A DNA stretch of 64,000 nt from Anthracocystis setariae (Eukaryota > Basidiomycota > Ustilaginomycetes > Ustilaginales > Ustilaginaceae). Location of the stretch: contig CAKMXJ010000037.1 of NCBI GenBank assembly GCA_928724745.1, forward strand, positions 806,001 to 870,000. The letters are read 5' to 3'. The position numbers and the translations under genes are program-made. The notes beneath the pieces are model-generated. The model did no database searches. It had not been told where the DNA came from and worked only from the letters and a program-made list of their open reading frames with translations. Of the stretch, positions 9,150 to 19,847 are shown one piece after another (position 1 is the first letter of the stretch; each line of letters opens with the position of its first letter).

Positions 9150-11067
9150 ATGCTCAGGTGTCGAGAGGGCTGGAGTTCTGTCGATCGATCAAGATCACAG
9201 TACAGTAATGTACAGTACGGGAAAGGAGAATAAGCGCCCATTCGGAGATGACAGCCCGCAGGAACAAATGGAACTCGATGTATTAGCCTGATGGACTCTT
9301 GACAGGCCTGTATACAGTACTTGCCTGCTGCTGTGGTAAGGTCCTAGGCTTGCGCTCACAGCATACCTTCGGGTCAGCAATGAAGAGACAGCTGAATTGC
9401 CACAATAGCGAAAGACCTAGAAAGAACTCATGCAGGCGGGGAGAATCAACTGCACTAGAACCCAAGCTGCGCATCGTGTTCATTCCAAGAGACGGCATCC
9501 TGGTTGGCTTCAGCTGTATAGTGTAGTGGTTGAATTAGGAAAGGGGGCGGCGGAGATGTACTGAACATGCAAGCACTGCAGAGGGATTGATGAGGGCCAT
9601 GGCTGACCGAAGACAGCTCCATGGTCGCAGCAGCGTCAAGGCGACAGCACGGCAACGCTTTGCATTAGTAGGGTACCAAGGTAAGGTCAAGTATGCTGGC
9701 TTTGAAGCAACGGGGAAGGCGGGGAAGCAAAGGGAAGAGCACGGAACGCGTTCTACGATCTGGATCCGCGCTGCCACACACTGCGACCTACTGTGGCTAC
9801 ACTATGGAGCGATGGTGGCCGATGTCTTTGCATTGAACCTTGAGGTGGATTTGGAATCCTGTGTCACGGCATGAGTCGCAGCATGATCGGCACCGGCGGG
9901 TGGTCAATCATAGCGTTGCAGCATAAGGCTTTCTTTGGAATCAATGCATGCACCGGGAGAAGAGTCGGGAAGATCCCGTTGCAGAATCGATCCTTTCTCC
10001 TCATTATTAAGTGATTCGAATACACTTTTTGTAGTTTCGAGTTCATTTCCGGTAGCAAATTTGTATTTGCCGTCGTGAGCAGTCAATACAATTTTGATGT
10101 TTGTGTTCGCTGTCAAGCATCGCCGCCGGATGGTCCTCTCTCGTATTGTAGCTAACAACGTGGTCACTTTACGCCCTCCTGACGCAAATGCAACATCCTA
10201 CAGGATCGACCTGCAATCGTCTCGTTCCCCGCTTTGACCGACGTGCCAAATCTGGCTGGGTCGCTCTCCCCTCAGCTCAGCGCTGAAGGCTAGTTCCATA
10301 AACGGGCAGACAACGCAATCCCCATGTCGGCTCACAACACTCGTGTCGCAGATCACGACGCAAAGCCTGCCGTTTACTGACCTTGTTTTTTTCCCGCTTT
10401 GGTCTTCATTGTCCTTCTTCCCGTCGCATCTATAGCTTCCCATGAACCCTCGATCCGAGAGCGGGATGGGACGAGTGGGCATTCGTCGCCTACCCTTCAC
10501 CTTCTGTGCAGAAGGAATGCAACCTTGAGTTGATCATTTGAGACGACTTCCGGAACTCGGCCTTGGGACGATCCCTCGATCTTCCCGCACAGAAATACTT
10601 GCGTATCCCCTTTCTTGACAATCACTGAATAGCTCCGCCCTTCCCCGCATGTTCAACCCCATCGACAGCACTGTGCCAGCAGTGTCGGCGATGGATGGAT
10701 TTCCCATCAGATTCGGCACCGAACAAGACAAATACCCCGATCCCTCGAGTCCAATCGGTCGCAGATAGTAGCATGTTGCCATTCATCATGGATTTCTGCT
10801 TTGAAATGTGGACGATCGAGGGCACCTCGTCAGCTCAACTGAGCTAGCAACCGTGCTCTATTCATAACACTCAATCGCCGGGAGCAAGACCATCACAGTC
10901 CATGAAGTCTCGTTTCGGATGTTTTAATCAATTAGATTAGCCCCAAGAAGTAATGAAAGCACAAAGCAAAACGGTCTCAGCTGCGCTCCGCTGCCCAAAC
11001 AGGCAGGTCGAGCAGCATACACCGCGGGTATATAAGATGCAAGATACATGCACCATTGTCAAAAGTC
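9150..11067. other. 1.9-kb intergenic region, no gene seen
   Basis: No open frame here has recognisable protein character. The stretch near 9197-9218 and 9311-9320 carries clustered TACAGTA/TACTGTA words. The reading frames that exist begin with non-ATG codons or lack any domain. Confidence 0.5.
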
Positions 11068-12558
11068 TTAGGTTCGGAACCAGTGGAAGACGCCACGTGC
11101 GAAAGCCATGCAGCCATCATCGACGACCCTGGACCAGACATCACAAGCCAGGATAGCCAGTGGCACCATGGTGAAGAACAATGCAGCGGTGATTTGCGCA
11201 GGACTGGTCCAACCAAGGTTCTCGGTCAGATGATTGTAAAACAGACTGCCCACACTGAGCATTACGGTACCTGCGACCATGGCGATCGAGAAACCGAGAC
11301 GACCAAAGTAGGTCAGAACGCCATTGGAAAAGAACTTTTGCAGTCTCGGACTGAGCTCGACCAGAACCAACAGTCCGGTAGCAAGCAGCCAATCGTCCCA
11401 ACGAGGGTAGGCGATGTTGTTGTAATCCCAGTGTCGGTTGAGTGTACCGGTGTTGAGATCGATATGACCGATGTAATCGTTGTAGAACATATGGGGGAAG
11501 GCGGCGATCCAGAGATACTTGAACATAACGCCAAGAACCACAAAGATGAATGGGATGAGTTTTGGATTCAGGAACTTGGTCCTCGCCGAGTTGATCGGGA
11601 TCCCCTCAGCTGGAAGCAGCTGCTTGTAGACGGTCGAATACTCGCCGATCGCAAGACCTGTCAGCGTATACCACGACCATCGGCCCATCCACGCAGAGAG
11701 GAGGATGAACGTGACAATGCCGATGTTCTTCCATCGGAAGATGGTGTAAGGCATCACCCAAGCGTAGACGGTGATGACGTAGGTCTGCTGGAACACCACT
11801 GAGGTGAACCACATGATGCCGCCTGGAGGGATGTACGAGCTCGCCACCGACGTGGTGTAGGCGTATGGAGCGAATACAAACGAGACCACCGTGTTGACGT
11901 AGATCACGGTGGAAGACCAAACTTTCGGAGGGTGGGCGAGAGGGTTGTTGAGCTTGTCGGCCATTGCGCTTGCGTACTTGAAGCCTCCAAGCACAGCAAC
12001 CACCGAGGTGAGAGCTAGCGCCATGGCGAGAGGCAGAATCAATCGGAAGGGTCGTCGCATACCAGGACCAGCAAGCGTCAAACCATCCCTCCTCTCGATA
12101 AACGTCTGCATCCCCACTCGACCCATCAGAATGATGTACATGTTCGCTTGGAAGCTTCCATTGAACATGATCGGACTGAGCACCTTGCGCAAAACGTTCA
12201 TCCACATCGGACATGTTTTTGTGAACTCTGCGGGGAATGTACCATCCACATCGCGGTCGGTGACAATCGCAGGTGCGAACAGACGGAAGAAGACCCAGAG
12301 CAAAGTTTGGAATGCAACCAGACCACGGATGCCTTCGATGTAGCGGATTCGCTGGCTACGTTTGCGTCCAACATCCGCCTCGTCGTTATCCTTGAATGGC
12401 TTTGGTGTAACATCGAATCGCGCATCATTCTTGAGGATTGTGTATCCGCGCTCATCGCGCTCGGGCGTATAGGTCTTGTCGGCGGCTGCTGAGGCATCGA
12501 CAAAGACAGGAAGGTGAAGCGGCCTGAGCGCGCTGAGTCGTTTCGAGGCGTCCGTCAT
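11068..12558 (-). CDS. Acyltransferase-3 family membrane protein
   Basis: This gene encodes 496 residues in one exon from ATG 12558. After a hydrophilic N-terminus, RYIEGIRGLVAFQTL corresponds to the first-helix motif of acyltransferase-3 proteins. MRRPFRLILP matches the RRxxRLxxP motif typical of fungal members. About ten hydrophobic helices follow, with VLTYFGRLGFSIAMV near the C-terminus. The family (OafA/NodX-like) transfers acyl groups, often acetyl, from cytosolic donors to sugars or lipids across a membrane. In smuts, relatives occur in glycolipid clusters, but no glycolipid biosynthesis genes are adjacent here, so the acceptor is unknown. It lies between long non-coding gaps within a stretch otherwise containing secreted products. 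Confidence 0.8.
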   Translation of the reverse strand: MTDASKRLSALRPLHLPVFVDASAAADKTYTPERDERGYTILKNDARFDVTPKPFKDNDEADVGRKRSQRIRYIEGIRGLVAFQTLLWVFFRLFAPAIVTDRDVDGTFPAEFTKTCPMWMNVLRKVLSPIMFNGSFQANMYIILMGRVGMQTFIERRDGLTLAGPGMRRPFRLILPLAMALALTSVVAVLGGFKYASAMADKLNNPLAHPPKVWSSTVIYVNTVVSFVFAPYAYTTSVASSYIPPGGIMWFTSVVFQQTYVITVYAWVMPYTIFRWKNIGIVTFILLSAWMGRWSWYTLTGLAIGEYSTVYKQLLPAEGIPINSARTKFLNPKLIPFIFVVLGVMFKYLWIAAFPHMFYNDYIGHIDLNTGTLNRHWDYNNIAYPRWDDWLLATGLLVLVELSPRLQKFFSNGVLTYFGRLGFSIAMVAGTVMLSVGSLFYNHLTENLGWTSPAQITAALFFTMVPLAILACDVWSRVVDDGCMAFARGVFHWFRT

Positions 12559-12723
12559 GGTCGCTCCGTGTTCTCAAGTTGCAAGCAAACGCTTGGGATG
12601 CCTCTTGGAAGCGCAGGGTTGAGATCGGTAGATGGGTGGAGAGGTTCCGTGATCAGTAGCGGAGAGGCAAGATGAAAATGGGGCGTAGATCGTGAAGAAT
12701 GATATCATGACTCTGATCAAGGA

Positions 12724-12733
12724 TCTTTATATG
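12724..12733 (-). promoter_or_regulatory. TATA box of the acyltransferase gene
   Basis: On the minus strand the sequence reads CATATAAAG, about 170 bp upstream of ATG 12558. Confidence 0.5.
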
Positions 12734-15700
12734 GGCCCCACACTATCCGCTCACAATTCAGGCAGGATGGAAGTACCGGCAAAAAGAGTGAACACAGGCC
12801 CGTGCTGAGACCAGTGCGGCGACCGAAGAGAGTCGCGTAGAGTGGACAAGTAGCTTCGGAAAGCGCAATTGGATGAGTCAACGGATGGATGGCTGGGCTG
12901 CGGCTGGGCTAAGCGACGGTGTTCGTGAGAGACACGATGAGATAGATGCGGCGAAATTTTTGCGCAGTAAAGCAACTGAATGAGCGCATTGTCCAGCCGG
13001 TGACGAGGGAAAGCGACTGCTCAGGTTGGAAAAGCGGTACTGGCGATCCAGTTAGGATCTGCAGAATGCGACCCGAGAAGCAAAGCAGACACACTGCGAT
13101 TTAACGGAGAAAGCAAACAATTAATGATCGGGCAGTGAAGCTCGGAGCTAAGCGCCCAGCCCTGTATCGAGGCGACATTCATTAAGGGCCCCAGAGAGCG
13201 GAAAGCCAGGAGCTACTGCAGTTCGAATACAAAGCAGAACTGGGAAAAACCAAGCGGCAAACGGGCGTTCATGGCTGGGCGTCAAATTTTCAGGGCCGTC
13301 AGACCGGGTCCAGCCTCCTGAAATTTTTCGACGAAAGCGGAATTTGCGAGAAAATCCAAAAAACGAAGAAAAGGCGGAATACAGTGTGTACTGTGCCTGT
13401 ATTGCACATTTCTGTACAAAAAAATTTTCCAGGCGAGGAAGAGGAAAAGGTGGCTTTTCATGTTTCAGGCTACGGTGAATGCTATTGCCTTGGTGTGACC
13501 TCAATCGACCCCGCCGCCACCACCACCACCTATGCATCCTTGTCTCAGACCACCACCAAGGAGGAGAACGGTATGCTTCTAGATTGCAGGCAGATGCCTG
13601 CACAGAACCAGTGAGGAAGAAATGGCTGCATGTACTGCATATCAGGCAGCATCAAAATTGTGTCCCAAAGCATCGAGAGTTTTGGCTGGGTCTTCCAGTT
13701 CTGGAACCCTGTAGGGGTTGTTCACTTCTTAGCAATTAAACATACAACCTTCCCGCTGCTGATTAGCTGTACGATACAGAACAGAACAGCAAGCGGAGAT
13801 AGATTATATCAGCGGGGCGGCGATGTAAGTCTCGGCTGGAGGAACGTGCGAAACCTGATTTGTGTGATTTTGCATGTCAAAAGCGCAGCCGTTTTGCTGT
13901 ACGTTACTGTAATAATGACATTGACAGTAGTAATATTGTGCGGCATGGGCTGGTCTGGGCTGAGAAGCGTCACAGCATCAAGGCAACGTGCCAGTCTGAG
14001 ACATTTGACGGCGACTAGAGCATAGGAAGTGAATTTCATTTCACTTGAATCATAATCAGTATATAGTCGACTTTGACTCTAACGACATGGAAATTGTGAG
14101 ACACGTCGAGACTCGGATTCGGATTCTGCCAAGAATTTCGACTTGAGCTCTGAAGCCCGATTTCTGTCAAAGATGCACGTCCTCCAGGGCGGATGGCGGC
14201 CAAAGCAGCCGCTTGGCTGTCAAAGACTGCATTTCGCATTTAGTCCAACTTTGAAAGCCATGTCTTGGATTTGGGACTACCGACCAAGCCGATAAGCAGC
14301 TACCATTTGCGCAATACAATTTATACCTTCCAGCTTCGCTTGCTCTTTGACCGGCATTCCAGTTAGCTTCTCACTAGCGTAGATGCGTGCTATCAGTCGA
14401 AACGCCGAACAACACTTGCGAGCATTCTCTCTTGGATGACGGGCTTGTGCTTCCGAGGGTAAAGGTTTTTAAGCTATCAAGCGCCGCTCTTGACCGGATG
14501 CAGCTGCCTGCTTAGACTGCCGGCCTGAGCGTGTTCCGTTCACCTGCCCTGTTAGCGATATTGTGATCACCAAATCCACCACAGTATCTCCCGATCGGTC
14601 TACCCGTTGCCGGTTCTGTAATGAAGTAGCCGTTCTTTTCATCTCCAAGCGAGCTTTGATGAGATACTGTAAGATGGCTAGAGGCTTAAGTAGTACTCTT
14701 GCTCTAGGCTATCCAACAGGGTCGAGTGTTGAAAGTTCAACAGAGTCCAGTGATGGACTGCTATGATCAAACTTCTCACGGGTACATCAATTTAGTGCCA
14801 CTACGGTATGGACTTCCGACATCCACCAGCGAACCTGACTCCAATCTAGAGCCACCAATCAAACACGCCACTCTCTGACTCATATGGCTTCAGACACCTC
14901 TATCGCTTGGCACACTTGAAGCTTGGATCCCACTTCGGATAAGTTAAGCTTTCAACTGCCTCCGTGACAGCGGCAAGTGGCACATCAAAACTGAAGATCC
15001 AGACCATGCTCTGGCTATGCTGCCAAGACCAACAGGTGTGTCGTTACCCGAAACGGGTTCTCGATTCCATACACAGCCAATACGTGTTGCTGTCCTCAGC
15101 ACCAGAAGCCGCTGCTGCTCTGTTTGAAGGTGCGTATCTGTCAAACGTTCTGTCAAGCGCTTGGCATGCAGCGCAACGTCCATGTAAGCATATGGTAAGG
15201 GGACAACCTAGAGCATGTGCACGGCTTTCGCATGATGTCCACAGTACTGTACTTCTCTAATGCGGAAGGACGTCCGAAACACGAATGGTCTGGACAACCC
15301 CGCCCAGCTTAAAAAGAATGATAAAAAAATAAAATAAAATAAAAAACCGGTAGTTTATCCACACTTGTCTCCGAATGAATCCTAGCCTCATTCCTCAGGG
15401 GTGTGCCGTCATATCAGCTCGCTCCGAGTGCGAATCACGGTCAAAGATGGAAAGCTTACCAGTGACAATCTGTCAGATTCTGATTCTGTCAACTTTCTAA
15501 AGTTCGTTTACTGTACCATCATCATGGAAATTTTGGTTCCTACAACTTCTGGTAGCCTCCGTAGAAGAAGTAAGATCGACAAGACACTGTCGTGGTAGGA
15601 TCGACGGTGGGTATCATCGTCGCCAGCTAGTCTTGGAGACAGATAACATTCCGTTCCTAGGTCGACGGTTAACTCCGAAAGCATGAAAGCCCTTCTGGCA

Positions 15701-17560
15701 TCCGACACACTGTACTGTACAGTACATGCCAAGCAAGCGATCCCGCAAGCGGCAATCCTCTTCCATTGCGTTCAGAACACCTATCGCCGGTACCTGAGCC
15801 ATTGAGAGCTTTCACGCAGCGGCTTGCGCTTTGGATGCAGTTACAACAACAAGGTACTGAGATAGGTGCTTGCATCAATGCGACCGAATCAGGCTGGTTT
15901 TCGATAGCCGAACGAGGTAGGGATGCATGCTGCTTCGATGCTGTAACTCAGACGCGGGATTGCCAACCTATCAGACTGCAGTACTCTTCTGATATGTCTG
16001 CATAGGTGCTTCTCACAAGCACAGCATCTGGACTCTTGACCTGGACACACCAGTTGACTTGTTGAGATTTGAGCGTCCATTCTTCGGTAGAGACATTTTG
16101 AGGGACCATTGTTCGGTAGAGACATGCTGTTGAATAGAGGAGGCCGGTTTCGGAATTTTCTCACCGAACGTGTACTGTACAAAGTGTGGTTTCGCGCTTG
16201 GCGGGGGCTAAACGTTGAAGGAAACGGTTCAGCTGAGGCGAGCACTTTGTCTTGGCGACTGCGATCGTAAACCTCATTATTGAGCTTTGCCTCTGCGTTA
16301 CAATTGCAAATCTTGTGCTACAGATTGTACACGATCCTCGTCGTTGAAGCAGGAAGCTTGATCGTAAGGCGTAGCATGGAGTGAGTAGTGAGTGCTGTCA
16401 ACGCTCTTTTCCTGCCGGCTAGGAAAAAAAAAAAAAAGGGAAAGTGAATACTCAGGAATAATCTCAAATAAAAAAATTTCAAATGAGAAATTGAAAAATA
16501 AAAAAATAAAAATAAAAAAATAACGTTCAGTTCTGCATAGCAACTTCTGTACGGCTCGCGTCGGAATGCAAAGAGGACCGCTAACCGAGACACTTGGCTG
16601 GCTGTTTCAAAACCTTGGTTGAGTCGCCGACAACTCCGCAGCACTTCGATTCTTTTCGACTGTCGTATGCGTACATGACAGTATGGAACCGTTCACCTTC
16701 CGTGCCGGGAAGTGGTGCCACCTAGTCAGCCACCCGACACTCGAGCGCCCCATTCCGTAAGTCTCGTGGTGCTCTGGTGCCCGCATTCGTCCTCTCGCTC
16801 CGACCCCGCTCGGTAACCCGGCAAGTGCTTGCAGCACAACGGCCATCGGAACTGTCTCAGAGAGTGTGCTTCCGAACGACGATTCTGGCTTCCTTGGCGA
16901 CGGCGTTAAAGCCCCGACTCGACTTCTGAGGTCGAAAAGTGACACAAACGTCCTAGCTTCCCCTTGTATTCATTGACAACCGAGAATCAAAGTGTGTTCG
17001 ACTAACCTCCCGCCGTGTCTGATCACACTCCTGAACCAAAGTGGTTTCGAGTAGGCGTGCACACACGTTCTCGAGTTCTAAGCCATGTCCTATCGAGCCC
17101 AAGCCACGCCACAGCTGCACGATGCTTACGGCTTCTCTCACAAAGAAAGTCCGAGGTCGCTTCCGCCTCAAAGCATATCGCATGGATCAAGCGAGACATT
17201 GCACCGCAAGGTCTCGCCCATGGCTTGCACCGCTGAAGTGTTGCACACCCGGCTCGCCGCCGCGTTTGGCCTACCGTCAAGGCGATTAGCTGAGACACAG
17301 TCCCTTTCCAGCCTTTGAATCACAGCATCGCGCCCTACAGTGTCTGGGCCGGTAACTGAAAGCGGTGAATCTAGTGGTGCAAACCCGTCTTGCCTTGTCT
17401 GACACCGACTCCTTGGCGCCTCAGAAACAAGTACTCTCGGCTAGCGGTGCACTTTCTGACACCGTGAGCAATGAGGCGCTATCCGCTCTGTCCCCGTAGC
17501 CTCTTTGCACCTAACCGAACCAAGGTATGACATCGATGCTCACTCACTCTTTCGGAGATC
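12734..17560. other. About 5 kb of gene-free DNA
   Basis: This is the largest gap in the window. No frame shows a domain, codon character or plausible exon chain. It contains A/T-rich tracts (15320-15350, 16425-16520), repeated TACTGTAC words and short direct repeats. No transposon terminal repeat, transposase or tRNA was recognised. Confidence 0.5.
16424..16523. other. A-rich, replication-origin-like tract
   Basis: About 100 bp is dominated by A runs broken by single T or G, with several AAAAATAAAAA-like words, inside otherwise GC-balanced DNA. Such asymmetric poly-A tracts exclude nucleosomes and resemble fungal ARS elements. No function is shown. Confidence 0.3.
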
Positions 17561-17564
17561 CCCA

Positions 17565-17570
17565 TATAAG
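17565..17570 (+). promoter_or_regulatory. TATA box upstream of the CXXCXG protein gene
   Basis: CCATATAAG lies about 245 bp upstream of ATG 17811 and is followed by a C/T-rich leader. Confidence 0.5.
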
Positions 17571-17810
17571 ATCTCCCTTAGCGAAATGTCTTACCTCCTC
17601 GCAAACCCATTAAACTTTCCCTCACTCCATCTCATTCTCACAGCCGGCTAGTTCGACAGTCAGTTCCACTTTGCCGCTATCTCACCTATCGTCGTTCCCC
17701 TTTGATATCCCGACTGGACTCATATAATACAACGACACCGCTGGCGGTTCCATCTCTGTCCATCTTGCATCCGCACTATCTACCCACTTTCTCCATCGCT
17801 ACATCTAACC

Positions 17811-19847
17811 ATGTCGGCGGCTTTCACACACGAACCCGTTTCGCCGCGGTCACAGGCTTTCAGCGAGTCGACCAACTCGAGTCCTCGCTCTCTCTACTAC
17901 GAATCCGACCGATCTGTGTCGACCCACAGCGCCTACTCTGACGAGGATGAGCCCCAGATCCGTTTCGCTGCTCGAGGTGGAAAGCGTCCCATTTCGGGTC
18001 CTAGCGATGTTGCTCGGCAGCCGTCAGCCTTTGGATTCTCCAACCTCGACTACCTCGAAAATGCTCTCAAGCTTGACATGTACAGCCAGAATCAGCCCAA
18101 CGCCGATGCTCTCGAGGAGCTCCGCGATATCTACCAAGACAAGCTCAACATCTCCGCGCGTGGCCCTACGAGCCCAGCATCTCGAGCAGCTAAGGTCGAC
18201 TCGATCGGCGACGAAGATCAAATCGAGATCATCTACGAAAAGCCAAGGTACACTCGTGAGGAGAAGGGGAAGTCGGTCGAGTCGACCGACTCGGACCACC
18301 ACCTCTCCTCATCTTCTGAAGGAGGTAGTCTGCTCGGCGAGTTGGCCTCCTTCCCCACATCGGGCCTGAGCCGCGAGGACATCGTCTTCCGTATCGCTTC
18401 GCTCACCAACGAGCCCCCTTCCGTTGCCGCCGCCCAGTCTTGTCTTGCTAAAAAGTTCCCCACACTTGTGGAGCCCCCTCCGCGCATGTTTGGCGAAGAT
18501 GGCTCTCCGCTCCCTCCCACCAAGCAGCAGGAGATCACGCCAGCTGAGCGTCAAGCACGCCAGCAGGCACTCAAGGTTGAGTTCAAGGGCAGCAAGGTTC
18601 ATTCCGTAATCAAGGCGACTGTGGTTCTCGAGAGCCGAACTGCTATCTGGAAGAAGATCGCTTTCCTCGAAAAGAGGGCTTCGGATTCAACACCACTGCC
18701 ACTTCTACCCGAACTACCCAACCCTTGGGACATGGAGATCACACACGAGGGTCTTGACATCAGCCAGATCAAGGGCAAGTCCCGCAAGATCTTTGAGCTT
18801 CCTCGCTCGCAAATCTCGGGTACTTGCCGCAAGTGCTCGGGCTCAGGCAACGAAACCTGCCGCACGTGCCGTGGTGAGGCGGGCAACGAGTGCTTCTGGT
18901 GCTCGGGCTCTGGCCTGCAAAAAGGTCGTCGCCGCTGTGGTCGCTGCCAAGGTCAGGGTCACCTCAAGTGCATGGCTTGTGAGGGCAAGAAAGCCTCCAC
19001 CTGTCGATCTTGCGATGGTGCCGGTTGCGGCCAGTACTCGGCGTTCGTCGAGGTCAAGATGCGCTGCATCGAGGTGCCCTCGGTCTCGGTTGCAGATCTT
19101 CTGGGCTTGCCACGTTCGGCTGCCGCCAATGCTCATCAGGAGACCATCAAGGCTGCGTCGATCGACATGCTCTGGGAGCTGGTCAAGATGCTTGCCACCA
19201 AGGCGAGCGTCAAGGCTAAGCGCCCCTACATTCCGGTCTCGGCTGTGTGCACGTGGGAGAAGAGCGTCTCGTTCTTGGCACAGGTGACGGCGCTGCAGGC
19301 TGCCAAGTTTAAGCCAGGCTCCAAGCAGCCCTTCCGTGCCGAGGGTCTTATGCGTTCGGTGCCTATCAAGACTCGATACTTTTCCATGCCTACCGATCCT
19401 TCGCTTTCTCTGACCGAGCTCAGCCTGGAACAGTTTGTCAAGCAGAAGGTTCCCGAGAAGAAGGTGGTCGAGGTGGGGCCGTCGACCGGTGTGCACAACG
19501 TCTCGCGACGATTGTCTGTGATGCTGCTTGGCGACGTTTCTGCTCCCAGTACGCCTCAGTTTACGAGCCCGTTCGGCTCGCCCCAGTCGAAGGATGACTA
19601 CTTTGGCGATACGGCCGGTGCGTCTGGTGCGGTTGTGTCGGTGCCCGTCACTCCTACGAGCGGAAACTCTCCGATTTCTTCTCCCGTGCTTCGCCCGAGC
19701 AGCGCCCGACCTCTCAGTCCAACGCGTGCGCCGCCGGCTCAGTTCAACTCGGACAAGCTGCGCATCAATATGCTCCGCCACTCTTCGAACTTGAATGGTT
19801 CTGGCTTTTCGCGCCCAATCAGGAGGGCTCCTGGTATTCCGATTTGA
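17811..19847 (+). CDS. CXXCXG zinc-finger protein (DnaJ cysteine-rich/SSUH2-like)
   Basis: A 678-residue protein in one exon, starting at CTAACCATGTCG. Residues about 337-408 carry a series of CxxC pairs: CRKCSGSG, CRTCRGEAG, CFWCSGSG, CGRCQGQG, CMACEG and CRSCDGAG. This is a DnaJ-type cysteine-rich zinc domain, here extended to six pairs rather than four CXXCXGXG repeats. No J-domain (HPD) is present, so it is not an Hsp40. The arrangement, a zinc domain followed by a conserved region, resembles the SSUH2 family. The first 200 residues and the last 130 (Ser/Pro-rich) look disordered and phosphorylatable. Role unknown; a scaffold or chaperone-like protein is possible. Confidence 0.8.
   Translation: MSAAFTHEPVSPRSQAFSESTNSSPRSLYYESDRSVSTHSAYSDEDEPQIRFAARGGKRPISGPSDVARQPSAFGFSNLDYLENALKLDMYSQNQPNADALEELRDIYQDKLNISARGPTSPASRAAKVDSIGDEDQIEIIYEKPRYTREEKGKSVESTDSDHHLSSSSEGGSLLGELASFPTSGLSREDIVFRIASLTNEPPSVAAAQSCLAKKFPTLVEPPPRMFGEDGSPLPPTKQQEITPAERQARQQALKVEFKGSKVHSVIKATVVLESRTAIWKKIAFLEKRASDSTPLPLLPELPNPWDMEITHEGLDISQIKGKSRKIFELPRSQISGTCRKCSGSGNETCRTCRGEAGNECFWCSGSGLQKGRRRCGRCQGQGHLKCMACEGKKASTCRSCDGAGCGQYSAFVEVKMRCIEVPSVSVADLLGLPRSAAANAHQETIKAASIDMLWELVKMLATKASVKAKRPYIPVSAVCTWEKSVSFLAQVTALQAAKFKPGSKQPFRAEGLMRSVPIKTRYFSMPTDPSLSLTELSLEQFVKQKVPEKKVVEVGPSTGVHNVSRRLSVMLLGDVSAPSTPQFTSPFGSPQSKDDYFGDTAGASGAVVSVPVTPTSGNSPISSPVLRPSSARPLSPTRAPPAQFNSDKLRINMLRHSSNLNGSGFSRPIRRAPGIPI

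Noticed and set aside
13809..14039. 76-codon minus-strand frame with hydrophobic start (MKFTSYALVAV)
   Set aside because: The hydrophobic part is interrupted by Lys/Arg, the rest has no cysteine pattern or domain, and no promoter signal is visible.
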